From assembly GCA_903813345.2 (NCBI GenBank), contig CAIIXF020000007.1, positions 31,096,698 to 31,160,697 of the forward strand: a stretch of 64,000 nt of DNA. Direction: 5' to 3'. The notes under the pieces were generated by a model, which made no database searches, had not been told where the DNA came from, and worked only from the letters and a program-made list of their open reading frames with translations. Origin of the DNA: Owenia fusiformis. Lineage: Eukaryota; Annelida; Polychaeta; Sabellida; Oweniidae. The position numbers and the translations under genes are program-made. Positions 1 to 18,370 of this stretch are shown in pieces (position 1 is the first letter of the stretch; each line of letters starts with the position of its first letter).

Positions 1-6455
<6,455 letters not shown>

Positions 6456-6493
6456 ATGCAGTCCTACTCAGGTCAGCTTCTTGAAATATTATG

Positions 6494-6659
6494 CAGTGAT
6501 TTCCCAAGCATTAAAGCAAGTGGGCCCAGCACCCACCAGAAAATCCATTTGCACCAACTTGAAAATGAGAAAAATTGGCATATTTTGACCAATTTTGGTT
6601 TGAATTGTTAGAATTAGAATTTTGCACCCACTTGAGAAAAAATCCTGTGGAGATCACTG
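6494..6659 (-). mobile_element. MITE family C copy in ILF2 3' UTR/downstream
   Basis: This is a roughly 170-bp element with ends CAGTGATTTCC and GGAGATCACTG. Related copies lie in the plus orientation at 29850-30056 and 39349-39533. The flanks share TTATG, a likely target-site duplication. The ends are hAT-like, but the superfamily is uncertain. It begins 38 bp after the ILF2 stop, so it is probably transcribed. Confidence 0.75.
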
Positions 6660-8330
6660 TTATGTTGAAAAATCAATTTGGAATTGCTTTCTGTCGAATG
6701 TTTTGCCCCTATTAATAATATCATGAGTTCAGGGGAAGAGAGCAAAATGCTGAAACGTTCACTTTAGATAAGAAGGTTTCAAAACTTAAACACTACAATC
6801 ATGGAGGCCAGTGGTGAAAAGATTAAAGCCCGGTTTTAAATTTGCTAGTAACTCCCATTAAAATATCAAGTTACATCCACACTTTTACATGGCACGGATA
6901 GTCAGGATTAGTAAGTTTAATTAACAGCATTGCTTAATACTTGATTTTGATTGGCTAAACTTGAGGACTTTTAAATTTGAAAAAAGTTATGACTGTTTTT
7001 AAATGTCCTGAGATCACAACCAAACAAAATGATGAAGTTAAAATCTAACTGCAGAATATGAGCATCAAAACATTGAAAGATGTACATAGCAAAATTGGAG
7101 GCAATACATTTTCTCAATCAATATGAAATGTGAGAAAATTGACTAGCCCTGTGAAAAAGTCAAAAATTCTGTTATTTTGTCTGTTCCATTAATCTGCCTT
7201 TTATTTATACCCAATGTCCCTCTTTAAGAGCCTGTTAATTTCATTAATCCAGTCAGGGAAACTCATGTTATAAGCTAAAATGTTAGTTAGTATACTATAA
7301 CATGTTTTGCTTGTCATTTCAGATTGACCATGTGGTAAAGATATTGTAATGTGTTCCTACAATAACAATCAATGTACAGTAAGGATTAACACCAGTGAAA
7401 TGACAAAAAATGAGTGAAATAACAAACAACTACCCTTCATATTTAGACTTCATCACTGAGAAAATGCCAAGGATTTTTAGATAAAAGGAATATTTGGGAC
7501 CAAGAAGGAAATGACTGTAACAAAATACTTAAATATTAACAAGATTATGTCGTATAGACATTGAAGGGATACAACTCTACAATGTTATCGAATCAAAATG
7601 CCATGCATTGCAAAAACTAACAAATAGATGTGCACATATTTCATATTGCAAAGATGCAATCTCTATCATTTCTCAAAGGTTTAGTGAACCACTTTTATGA
7701 ATGTCTACTGTGTATGAATGATCTTAGGTTCATCCTAGGGGTGAGTCGTTGTAATCACCTTTTTGTCTGGATATCCATCCATCAGTCTAATACATTTTTT
7801 AACCTTTCAACGTATTCAAATGTAGATGGTGGATAATTCAAAGGCATATTTTTGGCCAAAAAGACTTCATACTTTTAGACCTCTGCATTTCTCGCATATC
7901 AAAAGTTTTTTGCATTTTGTTGTGTGACATCACAGAGTACCAATATTAATACAATGGAGATGTACAGCAAAACGTAAAGCAAACTTTTGAAGTGAGAGCC
8001 ATCTATTTTTGTTTAACATTTTTAAAGTCAATTTTTAATATCCCAGTTTCAGCCTGGTGAATTTAGTATAACAATGAAAATTTAATATTTTCTGTCTTTA
8101 GCAAGAAGTTCTTGTTTGTGCACAATCAAAAACACTGGTTAGGTGGCAACTCTCCAACCTGTGATTTTGTCATGCATCATCACGTATGATTTTACACTGG
8201 AAATATTTTATGTAATGTGTAAATAGAAAATAAATACTCTAAAAAATTAATCAGTTGAATTTCAGTTCTTGACATATGTAATTCAAAATGAAAACCACGA
8301 AGATGAGTTAAGAAGTATCTCTGTAGTTAG

Positions 8331-8445
8331 CATTCCTTGGTTTGAAGTGTCCATATATTTTAATGGTCAATGTATCATTCCTTGGTTTGAAGCAAGTGTC
8401 CATATATTTTAATGGCCAATGGTCAATGTATCATTCTATGCTGCA
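8331..8445. repeat. Two-copy tandem repeat of about 60 bp
   Basis: CATTCCTTGGTTTGAAG...GTCCATATATTTTAATGG...CAATGTAT occurs twice in a row with a small insertion in the second copy. Confidence 0.8.
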
Positions 8446-8801
8446 AATTGCATAATTCAACATATTCTAATTGAAGATTTTCAAATTCCAAAGGTTATTT
8501 TCTAATTCTAAAGTAGCTGCATCGGAGTCTCCAGTGTTTCAATGTCATTAGTTAATAAATTTTTGAATATAGATAGCAACTTACAATCTGATCTGCAAGC
8601 AAATATAATCTACATCTTAATGAACAAGTCTGCAGACATGAAGTTCAGTCTAAATTCATGACTAACACACTGAGCTATAACGAATCCAGTATGTTTTATG
8701 CATTTATTCAAAAGTTGCTCTCTAATTTAGAGCAAATATTTCATTAAAAAATAATATTGAGAGAATTTCCATGATGGCCATACACTTAAGGAAAGTCTGC
8801 T

Positions 8802-8875
8802 ACATCAAGTCCCTGTGCCCCCCCCCCCCCCCCATTCCATAACAGGGAGGGGAGGGGGTGCCCAGAGACTTGATG
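8802..8875. repeat. Hairpin with a 16-base C run
   Basis: ACATCAAGTC and GACTTGATGT face each other around a homopolymer of 16 C (8818-8833) and a G-rich run. It is probably a tiny foldback element, and the C/G runs could form a quadruplex or slip in replication. Confidence 0.7.
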
Positions 8876-8931
8876 TTTTAAGTTATCTTCTGCAAGATCA
8901 ACTGATTATGGGAATTAATTATTACATTGTA

Positions 8932-11900
8932 TTATACAATCCCTTTAGATTTATAGTGTTCTTCCACAACTTTTGCTGAGTTTTTCATATGTCTTATGAA
9001 ATGATTCCGAAGGGCAATTTGTGTTTTTGCCCATTTCCACATGACGCCATTAAGCTTCTTGTTATCAATTGTGTTCAAAACATATCTAGTTCTTTCAACC
9101 TGCTCTTGCCTGATCTGAAATTGAATTATTCTTATGAAGTGAATGCAATCATGATATGAAGAGGAGGGAAAACCCCATGATTCAATCGATGACATACGAT
9201 TTCCTCCTTCGCGCACCTCCTTTCCCGGAAGTACTTACCCTCCATCTTGGTTTTCAAAGTTTTCAAATTGACCTAGTTTTAAACCAATCAACGATCGACT
9301 CGCTAAACCAATCATCTCAATACAGATTTACATTATAAGCGTATGTCATCTTTGAACCCTGGGGTTAATCCCCCTCTTCATGATATGCAATTATATTAAA
9401 GGAGATGTGTATGTTTGGAATTTTTATGCAGTCTTCATTGGAGTCATGCAGTGGCGTAGCGTGGGTATTTTATGAGTGTACGCCACGAGTGAGCGAAGCG
9501 AACGACCTTTGAGAGAGGGGGGGGGGTTCTTTCCCCCAAGAAAATTTGAAAAAATTAGATTGCATTTGAAGCGTTCTGTGGCGTTTTAAAATACGAAATT
9601 CCGACTACGAAAAAATAATATGGATTAATAAAATGTTAGGCCATTACTTCAGAATATTAAACGTGGGTCATTTCATCAAAAATTCACTTTTCCCTAAACT
9701 TTGAGAGTACGCTATGGCGTTTTATGCGTATATGACGCTACGCCACTGTCATGTGTTCTTTTCAGGAATACATATTAACTACTCATTTCATATATGATCT
9801 ACGTCTTTCTTATTTGCATAAAGAGTGCACTAAGGTACGTAGAAAAGATTGTAGTGAATATTTTTTTAAGATGTTTAAAAATGGGAAAATAAAGTGACCT
9901 GTTTATTTTGTACTTTAAAAAACTAGGTCACTGAATTTTCTCATTTTGGCATCATGAAAATATTGAAGCTATGATAGAAAATTGTATTTTGTATGAAATA
10001 GTACTCTAATGCAAAATAATGTGTAATCAAAACAGACCTAAGGCATTGAATATAAAATCTTCCAGTGTAGCAAAACTAAGTAATTGTTTCCTACATAGAT
10101 ATAGATATGAGATTTTAATTCAAGCATATGTATAAATTGTGTCAATGAATCAGAAATTCAATGATAATATCACAAACCTGTTTCATGTACTCTGGCCAAT
10201 GGAGTTTCCACATACATTGGCGTGCAACTTGTCCCCAAAGGTCAGAGTGGCGAGCTTGATCACTCCTTTTCACAAGTTCATCATGGACTTTCTTCATTCT
10301 GGCTCGATAATTTCTGAACTCAAGCCAGTGTCCTGGAACCATTCTCAATTCCTGAAAAATAATTTTTTAGGAAAGAAATAAAACCTTATAATTTGAATAG
10401 TCCAGAGTTACCGTTTGTAATTTTGTTTTTGTGGAAAATCGCTTCCTGCTTCAACAAATGCCCCATTCTTAAAATTATACTTGGATGTTTATCTGGACTT
10501 TAGTGATATAGATGTATATCATATTGTGTTTATATATTTAAATATGCCATTTAAATATGTAGAACAATATTCAAAAATATTTCCTCATCAAAGTACCATA
10601 TAACACATGTATTTGTTGAAAACAAATCTACAAGGAATGCTATAAAAATTTTGAAAAACTAGTTTCTTGTCTTAATGCTACCTCAAAGATAATATCTGCT
10701 TGCTGGTCTAATATGACTAATATGCATTTTGCTTCCAACTGATACAAGGATAAAACTTCAACTTAAATACAGCTAAAAGAAATTTCAAAATGTTTCTATG
10801 GAAATTGGACTTACACTAAGATTTTTCTCTGCTCTTTTGTGTATATGGTCATAGTCATCGTGGAAGGATGTGGAGACATCAGTTACCATCTTTGAAGATT
10901 TTTTAGCCTCAGCTGTCAGTGATTCTTTTTCATCCATATCAAAACATTCACATCCTGGTTTTGGGGAATTTGTGATAGGAGTGGAGTTCACACTTGTGCT
11001 CCTTGTATAATCATTAAGGTCTTCACTACTGCAAGCTGTAGCACTCACTTCCTTCTCTCTGTGCTGTTCATCATCATCTTTTGCTTCACCAAGTTGTTTT
11101 TCTGCAGCTTCATCAAGTGGTTCAATCTGTTTTTCTAGTTCCAGGGCATGCTTTGAGATATCTATTATGTCGCTGATGTAATCATCTACTCCTTCCTTCA
11201 GTTGTTCTTCTTCTTCTGTTATGTCATCTGGTTTATCATATACAGGTTCATCTAGTGGATCAACATTTTTTTCATTTATTTCTTTAAGAGGTTCATCAAA
11301 GTCTGCATCATCAACATCAAATGCAACCTCTTCCAGTCTTAGGCTGATGATTTTTCCAATTTCAGCAAATCCACATACCATATTTCCCTGTTCCACTTTT
11401 TGGATAGACAGAGAACATGCCTTATATTTTCCTTTTAGATCAGACGTTTGCTTACTTTTCTCTGTCACTTTTGTAATGCACAGGTTGCCTGTTAGGAGAT
11501 ATGTTCTTGTACATTTCGAATCACTTCCTTTAGACACCTGGAAGTGAAATGTCAGACTTTAGAAGAGAAACAGTCTTGGTCAAGGTCGCAGATTATTTCA
11601 CACCTTTCATCTTCAACACTACTGAAGTAATTCTTGATGGTGCAATATTCGTTGCATCATTCCATGGTGAACATCTTTCAATTTTCACAATCAAATACAG
11701 CCAAGGGGTTAAAAATGTAAAACATAACTTATAATAGGTAACTTATAGCTCACTAATAAGTAATAACATATAACTCGTGGTCTTTTTGAATGATCTATTA
11801 GTTGTTGCACTTAATTAATTTCATAGACATTCATTTGATTTTAATCAAAGATAGATTGCAATCCTGAAACCCAACATCTACTGACCACATTCACATTGAT

Positions 11901-12048
11901 TATGATGCCTTACCTCTACAACAAGCTCTCCATTTACTGCATTTGCATACCCTACTTCAAACGCATCCTCGTCACATTTTGACGCATCAACAAAACCATC
12001 TCCTGTAGAAAATGTTTCTTGTGCTGGGTCGCTTTCATCAAGATGCAT
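8932..12048 (-). CDS. Unrecognised protein, acidic centre and Trp-rich basic C-terminus
   Basis: Four exons on the minus strand join in frame: 12048-11914, 11537-10815, 10351-10178 and 9114-8932, giving 404 residues from the ATG at 12048. Every junction has a good donor and acceptor (for example AGT|GTAAGTCC at 10815). Residues 46-286 form one long exon. It starts with a probably folded part rich in beta-type residues, then a very acidic stretch with DVDDADFDEP and EEEEQLKEG, then a Ser/Lys linker. The last two exons are basic and aromatic, with Trp in GHWLEF, DLWGQV, MWKLHW and VMWKWAK, and look helical. I do not recognise the family. The frame stays open upstream for 21 codons to a TAG at 12112-12114, reading SENESVNFLQAVLV before the Met, so the first exon may be longer with a start further upstream. 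An AATAAA on the minus strand lies at 8708-8703. It is tail-to-tail with ILF2 and head-to-head with SRP19. Confidence 0.8.
9148..9388. mobile_element. Foldback MITE in last intron of the unrecognised gene
   Basis: ATGAAGAGGAGGGAAAACCCC near the left end is matched by GGGGTTAATCCCCCTCTTCAT at the right. The interior is non-coding. Confidence 0.6.
9449..9748. mobile_element. MITE with CAGTGGCGTAGCG ends
   Basis: The terminal inverted repeats are CAGTGGCGTAGCG and CGCTACGCCACTG, flanked on both sides by TCATG. The interior is non-coding with a run of G. Shorter look-alikes with GGCGTAGC or GGCCCGTAGCC ends are at 52204-52383 and 23640-23823. Confidence 0.8.
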
Positions 12049-12328
12049 CACTAAAACAGCCTGAAGAAAGTTGACACTTTCATTCTCAGATGTTATGATA
12101 TGAAAGTGAAACTATGTCAATATTATGACGTCATTTATTTATAGTCTCGTTAAGTTTTATGTGCGCATCAAAAGGAAGATAATATTTATTTCAATGGTAT
12201 GAAACCTTTTAAATATTGTTATTATTTAATAATTTATCATTCATTTACTTCTTTTATGAATTTTATAAAATTAGAGTATAAATAATTGTTATACATTTTC
12301 ATCGAATTTAGAGACTATAAAATCCATC
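12049..12328. promoter_or_regulatory. Shared divergent promoter region, unrecognised gene / SRP19
   Basis: Only 280 bp separate the presumed start codons of the minus-strand unrecognised gene (12048) and SRP19 (12329), which are transcribed away from each other. That is the usual spacing of a bidirectional promoter. The stretch is AT-rich and I see no certain TATA box or other named site. The first 60 or so bases may still belong to the first exon of the minus-strand gene, because its frame stays open there. Confidence 0.6.
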
Positions 12329-15300
12329 ATGGCGAGATCTTGGAACCCGGAATTTACACATTCAGATCGCGAAAGGTAGGCTATTAGGCGTTTATTTGCA
12401 ATATAAACAAGTTTTTCTCATCGGGTTTAATTCGTAGTATATTTGTGATAACATTTATGCCTTCCAAACGCTCTAGTTCTCATGAAATCGACAAACATAT
12501 TTTTAAAATCTTTAAAAAATTCGATGTTCTGTTGATGTTTTTTTCATTTTTCTAAATTCAATCTTATTTGGTGAAGCGAGCACATATAGAGTGTCAATAT
12601 AGTTTTTGGATAATTTCTGGTGTTTCATTTCATAGTAATTTACGTGTTCGCTTGGCTAGTATATAATGAGTTTTGTTATAAACTATCCTCTAGAGTCCAT
12701 TTCACTGCTTCATTTTGTCAGTAGAACGGCAAAAATAAGAATTGGGAGACCATTGTGCAATAATATATGGAAAAGTATATTCATAATGTACATGAATGAC
12801 ATATGTATATTTCAGATTTTTTAGCTTTTTGTGCAATAAGTCTTGTAATTTGAAGAATTTCAGCCATGTTAATCTTATTGAAAATAACATGGCAGAGAAA
12901 CATCCAAATATAAGAGGCCACACACTTTATAAGCCAAACTAGAAGCAATCCAAGATATACAAATGTCATTCATGTACATTATGAATATACTTTTCCATAT
13001 ATTATTGCACAATGGTCTCCCAATTTCTTATTTTTGCCATTCTACTGACGAAATGAAGCAGTGAAATGGACTCTAAATAGGCAGCTTTACAATTTGGCAC
13101 CCTTACTGCTGGATGTGGGGGGAGCTAAATAGAGTATGGTGCTGTGCCACAGTCTAAAAGCCTGGCAAGAGCCCTGCCTTCTTCTAAAGGCCACTATATC
13201 GTGGCCTTCATCCAAAGATAAATCCCTGCATGTTTTTTACTCTGTCGGATGTGAGTCATGTTGCTGGATACGAGTCTTGTCGTAATCATAAAATTTGAAA
13301 TCAAATGTTCGCCATTTTTCCACATCACAATTTGAGTTGCGAGTTTTGGTCTTATTACCTCACCAAAAATTCCAAAACACACATGAAGTGATCAGTGTAT
13401 TTGTTCACATCTACTGGATCGCTAACTTAGAATTTACAGTCAGTTACTAATGTCAGATGTTCATGACATTTCATCCAGTTTTAGAATATCGCCATTTTTA
13501 TTGGAGCCGTTTGTTTTAATTTTAGAAGAAATACTGAAGAAATCGTCCAATATCTCATTAAGGAGCCCAGCCAGTTCCATTTCAATTCATGAAATATTAA
13601 CATGATGGTTTTTAGAATATAACTTAAATTTTTTGAACCCCGACTAGAAATTTTACAATAGTTTACAGTGTTCCAGATAGAATAACTTCTATCCAAGAAT
13701 TGGCTAGAGACTCGAGTAAGTCCTGTACATAATTTTGAAACATTATCCTAATTTTTTCACAAACCTTTTGTTGATTCTGCAAAAGTTTCCATATTATAAA
13801 CAGCATTTAGCCTTTTTAATTGTGAAATTTCCAAAAAAGTCGGGTGACATTTGGCATTGGTAGCCAGCTTAGACAAAGCTAAGGCAAAAATTACTTGGGA
13901 GAGGGTAATGGGCCATACAATATATATGAAGCCCTGTATATGTTTGCTTGATGAAGATTGTGAAGAAATTACAGTTCATCTATTAATTGTATATCATTTT
14001 GTTTCACATTCAGATGGATATGTGTTTACCCAGCATACATCAACAGTAAGAAGTCTATAAGTGAGGGCAGGAGAATACCAAAAGAACTGGTAAGTTGATT
14101 TGATGTATGTTAGGGCTATGGACTGGTCAGTTTTGGATACAGGGTTTATCCAAAACCGACTGTACAGAACAGATGTATTCCATACCTTCTGAGATTTTAG
14201 GTACATTATACCTCATAAAGTTCCAAATTTCAAAAACATAAGGTAGGGTAGCAGTAAGACAAGGTGTGTAATGTTGCTTTTTAGCGTTAAGCCAAATGTC
14301 TGGATTGATTGTTTTTTTGTATATATAGTTGATCCATCTACTGCCTATGTATACATAGATGGAACCAAATAACTTCTTGGAAATTAGGCAGGTTAAGAGG
14401 AGGCATCAAAAGTTCAATGTCGGATCGAAAACTAAATAGGTCTAGTTTGGGGGTAGGAGGTTCAAAACCATCAGTTTGCTATTCGACATATTTCAACATT
14501 TCAAATTTTTTTTGCAATTTTGACTCGAAATGCCTTGGAATGTTTTGAAAATGAAGATTATAATGATGGCATTGATCCAACATGAACACATTTTATCGTA
14601 GGTTTATGATAATTCTTCACATATTAGAATGCATATTGGGATACACAATGAGAGTCTATGTGTAAAAACTATTATAAAGTCACAGGTATATTACGACTTT
14701 TACGTTTTTTGTTAGTATTAAATAGTGTAATGTAGTAAACTAATGCTGAAATAAATAAAATTTCAAATGTCAGCGATCAACTATCATGGTATTCAGTTTT
14801 GGGGGTTTAAAGTTAAAACTAGATTTAATTACTTTCTGATCTGACATCGAACTTTTGAAGCCTCTTCTAAGCTATTTTAGCACCAGGTCTGCATGTTTGT
14901 GGCAATGTGAGTGTAGTGTACACATGGTGGACTTGTTTCTGGATGTTAAATTCATTATTTCACCATGTTACTTAGCATTACATCCATGGTGTTTTTTGTT
15001 CTTGAATATTTGCTATACTGTAGATGCACTTCATTTGGCTACCATTTTAATTTTACAGATTGGAGGATTGAAAAGTCTGCCAATTTTCTGATCTATTTTG
15101 AAAAATCCCTAGAGAATTTGTTATTTGCAATTATTTCACTTGACGTGTAAGTGGTCCTGTTTGGATGTCAGTGCTATACCAAGACTTATGAATCTGAAAT
15201 GTTTATTTCCAGATCTATGACAAAACTTGGGCTCAGTCCTGAGTCCGCCAAATTAAATAGCCGCCAATATTTGAAATTGAGCAAATCCGCCAAATTAAGT

Positions 15301-16884
15301 AGAGTCAACTTAAGTGTATCTCCAGTACATACAAATTTTCAATTTGCTAAAAGAATATGAAAATCGATGATTTTAAAACCACTACTCTTAGGATGTTTTG
15401 TCCACCATCTTTAATGACTTCACATGTTAAGTAGGGCCCCATAGAAATGCTATGCATATTATTAATATTTGTGACCTTATTTCTCTAAAAATCAAGAAAT
15501 TTAATATGTGTTTGTAAGAAATATTTGATGTTCAAATAATGCTTGGCTCATCAATGACATAGTCTTTATGCTATTGTATAAGCAACATGTTTGTCTGTAT
15601 TTCAGGCTGTAGAGAACCCCACCTATACTGAGATACGTGACATCTGTGCATCATCGGGACTAACACTAGGGGTAGAGGTACGTACATCCTACACTTGCAC
15701 CCATGCATAATTTTCAGATTTAAGTAATTACATATAACTGTATAAAGCAATAGTCATTGTATTAAGTTTGATGAATAATATTGTGAATGATTGCAAGTTC
15801 AGTTGATACTGAACAGCTTTCTGTGAATTGGAAATGAGTCATTCTTCCTTTGCTTCAATTTTTGCTTTCATTCTTCAATTTTATTACACATGATGATGAC
15901 GATAGATTAGTTCATCTAATTTATATGAAATTGAGACAAAAATATTATAGACTTTTAATTCTAACTGGTTCTGCTAGTGTAATTCCTTTTAGGTATTAAG
16001 TATTGCATTGACATTGCAGAATAAAGTCTACCCACGGGAAGTTGACTCCAGAGACACACGGTTTAGGGGCAGAATTAGAGTGCAATTGAAAAATAACGAT
16101 GGAGAGCCACTGCATAAGGCATTCCCTACAAGTAAGTAATAATCCAAATGCCAAATGCCCCTCACCCAATGCAGCGCAAGTAATTACCCAGACCCTTCTG
16201 TACCAACATGAGTACAAATAATAATAATAATCATTGAAATGTTCAAAATGAGGAGTGATTTGATGAAATGCTAGTTTTTCTGCTTAATTTGGCGGATCCG
16301 CCAAATTGTTAAAGTCCGCCAAATTTTATATTTCAATCGTAAAGTATGGTACATGTATATACATTTCAATATTGCAAGTCCGCCAAATTAAGTTGTGACC
16401 AAATGTTCAAAATAGCTAATCTGCCAAAATAAGTGGCACCAAATTAAGTAAAAGTACAGAACATCTTGTTTTGATTTGGAGGGATTTCTTTTAACTATGA
16501 TTTATTTTTTGTAATTTTACATTTGACCCACCTTTGCAACTTAACTTTTTTCAAATGACCACCAAAATAAGCCAAAAAGTCAATAAAAGTTTCACAAAGC
16601 TTAGGGAATCAACTTGTGGGCTCATTGAATGACGCCATGGCCTGCTTTAATTATTCCTTACAATTCTCTGTTGATATAAAGCAATTGTTTGAAACAAAAT
16701 GAATTTCAGAAATTTGGAGTTTCTAATGATTCATACTTCTTTTTCAGGGCAATCTGTTTTACTTCACATTGCTGAAATGATTCCTAAATTAAAATCTCGT
16801 AAGGAGAATCAGACTCCGAGCTCATCTCAACAACAGAATACAACTAGCAAGAAAGGAAAAAAAGACAAGAAAGGAAAACGATAG
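12329..16884 (+). CDS. SRP19: SRP19, signal recognition particle 19 kDa subunit
   Basis: SRP19 binds the tips of helices 6 and 8 of SRP RNA and lets SRP54 load, so it is needed for co-translational targeting to the ER. Five exons join in frame: 12329-12375, 14014-14089, 15606-15677, 16020-16131 and 16748-16884. They encode 147 residues; human SRP19 has 144. The ATG at 12329 opens with MARSWNPEFTHSDRE. Diagnostic blocks follow: WICVYPAYINSKKSISEGRR, the AVENPTYTEIRDIC block, NKVYPRE, RFRGRIRVQLKNNDG, and VLLHIAEMIPKLKSR. The protein ends in a lysine-rich tail (KKGKKDKKGKR) as in other animals. At exon 4 the acceptor at 16019 is chosen over a longer open reading because it restores the family sequence GVE-NKVYPRE. 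Introns carry several MITEs. The gene is complete and looks functional. Confidence 0.97.
12691..13075. mobile_element. Foldback MITE with about 120-bp arms, SRP19 intron 1
   Basis: TAGAGTCCATTTCACTGCTTC at the left is mirrored at the right end, and near-perfect pairing continues for about 120 bp, including GGAAAAGTATATTCATAATG. The loop between the arms is about 140 bp. Confidence 0.85.
14124..14165. repeat. Short relative of the 2217-2335 foldback
   Basis: GGTCAGTTTTGGATACAGGG is followed by TTTATCCAAAACCGAC. The terminal sequences match the element at 2217-2335 and the middle is missing. Confidence 0.6.
14397..14870. mobile_element. MITE with about 50-bp inverted arms, SRP19 intron 2
   Basis: GAGGCATCAAAAGTTCAATGTC on the left is matched imperfectly by GACATCGAACTTTTGAAGCCTC on the right, and the pairing continues inward. 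The interior is non-coding. Confidence 0.65.
15238..15310. repeat. TCCGCCAAATTAA repeat cluster, SRP19 intron 2
   Basis: TCCGCCAAATTAA(A/G)T occurs at least twice with a further GCCGCCAATA variant. The same motif returns in the intron after exon 4 at 16285-16450. Confidence 0.6.
16285..16450. repeat. TCCGCCAAATT repeat cluster, SRP19 intron 4
   Basis: It opens with an inverted pair (AATTTGGCGGATCCGCCAAATT, a palindrome longer than 20 bp around a central GGATCC). TCCGCCAAATT recurs at about 16313 and 16379, with weaker copies to 16440. Confidence 0.65.
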
Positions 16885-16962
16885 CATTAGAAACTATTAT
16901 TATAACGTATGTGAAGAGACAAAATGAGAAATATTATAACATGTATAAAAAGTAAAAAAGGA

Positions 16963-16968
16963 AATAAA
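16963..16968 (+). other. SRP19 polyadenylation signal AATAAA
   Basis: A canonical AATAAA lies 79 bp after the SRP19 stop codon in an A-rich stretch. It is the first such hexamer after the gene, and a transposon-like block begins about 40 bp further on. Confidence 0.6.
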
Positions 16969-17071
16969 GAAAAAATATCAAATTAAGCAATTTGTATTCC
17001 ATCTTTATGTCCCCATAACAAAATGTGGGGACATATTTTAATGGGTTTCTCCAAAAACCAGTTATAAATAT

Positions 17072-17311
17072 CACTGGTGATCCACTCAATTACGCTGGTA
17101 CCGTTTTGGTAACAAAATGTTGGAACATCGAAGGTAGAAGGTACAATTTTTCTTTTTCTAAAACATATGATACTGATACACGCGTCATGGGGATTTTGCC
17201 TACAACACGTGAAATAAGGAAAAAATAAAAATCGCACCATCTACATTCCGACATTTTGTTACCGAAACGGTTCCATTTCTGTGACCAGCGTAATCAAGCG
17301 GATCACCAGTG
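17072..17311. mobile_element. 240-bp MITE nested in the 17-19 kb element
   Basis: CACTGGTGATCC(A/G)CT...AATTACGCTGGT and its inverted copy form the two ends, with GTAACAAAATGT pairing further in. The flanks both carry AATAT. Confidence 0.75.
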
Positions 17312-17689
17312 AATATACAACTTCAACGTTTCAATTATACTTTTTTGGTACATCTACATTGTATTGCTAGAAGATCTTGAACATATTAATTTTAAAGGTA
17401 GCAATTTAGGATTTTCTGTCCATCTGTAGTCTTATAAAAGCCAAACCATTGTACAGTCCACTTTGAGATTTTTTAGGATATGTTGTACACCATTTTGTTC
17501 ATGTAAAAAATAATTTTTTCAAAAAAGGGACTTAAAGGGTAACATATATCGTTTCGCAAATCGAATGCTCGTCTCTAATGTTGCTCACCATTTAGTATAC
17601 AAGAACACAAATGTGTACAATATGTCCCCACCAATGGGTGATCCCGTCTAATGGTTATCCTGAAAATGAGTAGACAAGACTTTACTGTT

Positions 17690-18370
17690 ACAATTTTGGA
17701 ACTGAAAATGCAAAATGGCCACCTTTAAATTTACCAAGAATGCTCAAAAAATTAGTCAGCTGTAGATTTTCATACTAAGAACCATCCCTGAAAATTTGAA
17801 ATTGATCCGTCAAACAGTAAACCAGAAAACGCGTAAACAAGACTTTACAGACAAGATTTTAGGACGGAAAATCCAAAATGGCTACCTTGACATTTGCTCA
17901 GAATGCCTAAAAATTACAGTTCTAGATTTTCATACTAAGAATCATCCCTGAAAATTTGAAATTGATCTACCAAACAGTTCACCTGAAAACATGTAGACAA
18001 GACTTTACAGGCAAGATTTTAGGATGGAAAATCCAAAATGGCTGCCTTGACATTTACCCAGAATGCCAAAAACTAATCAGATCTAGATGTTCATACTAAG
18101 AATCATCCCTAAAAATTTGAAATTGATCTACCAAACGGTTCACCTGAAAACGCAAAGACAAGACTTTACAGACAAGATTTTAGGACGGAAAATCCAAAAT
18201 GGCTGCCTTGACATTTACCCAGAATGCCAAAAAACTAATCAGATCTACATTTTCATACTAAGAATCATCCCTGAAAATTTGAAAATGATCTACCAAACGG
18301 TTCGCCTGAAAACGCATAGACAAGACTTTACAGACAAGATTTTAGGATGGAAAAATCCAAAATGGCCGAC
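17690..18370. repeat. Tandem array, about 160-bp unit, 4-5 copies
   Basis: CATACTAAGA recurs at 17771, 17931, 18092 and 18254. Each unit also carries ATCCCTGAAAATTTGAAA, ACAAGACTTTACAGACAAG and AAAATCCAAAATGGC. Copies differ by substitutions. Open frames across it are by-products of the repetition. Confidence 0.85.

Larger units (their letters stand above)
6660..8931. other. Intergenic DNA between convergent ILF2 and the unrecognised gene
   Basis: This is AT-rich DNA that must contain both 3' ends. It holds a two-copy tandem repeat (8331-8445), a C-run hairpin (8802-8875), and on the minus strand an AATAAA at 8708-8703. No coding sequence is supported. Confidence 0.55.

Noticed and set aside
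10139-10381. 80-residue plus-strand open frame
   Set aside because: It is the antisense shadow of exon 3 of the minus-strand unrecognised gene.
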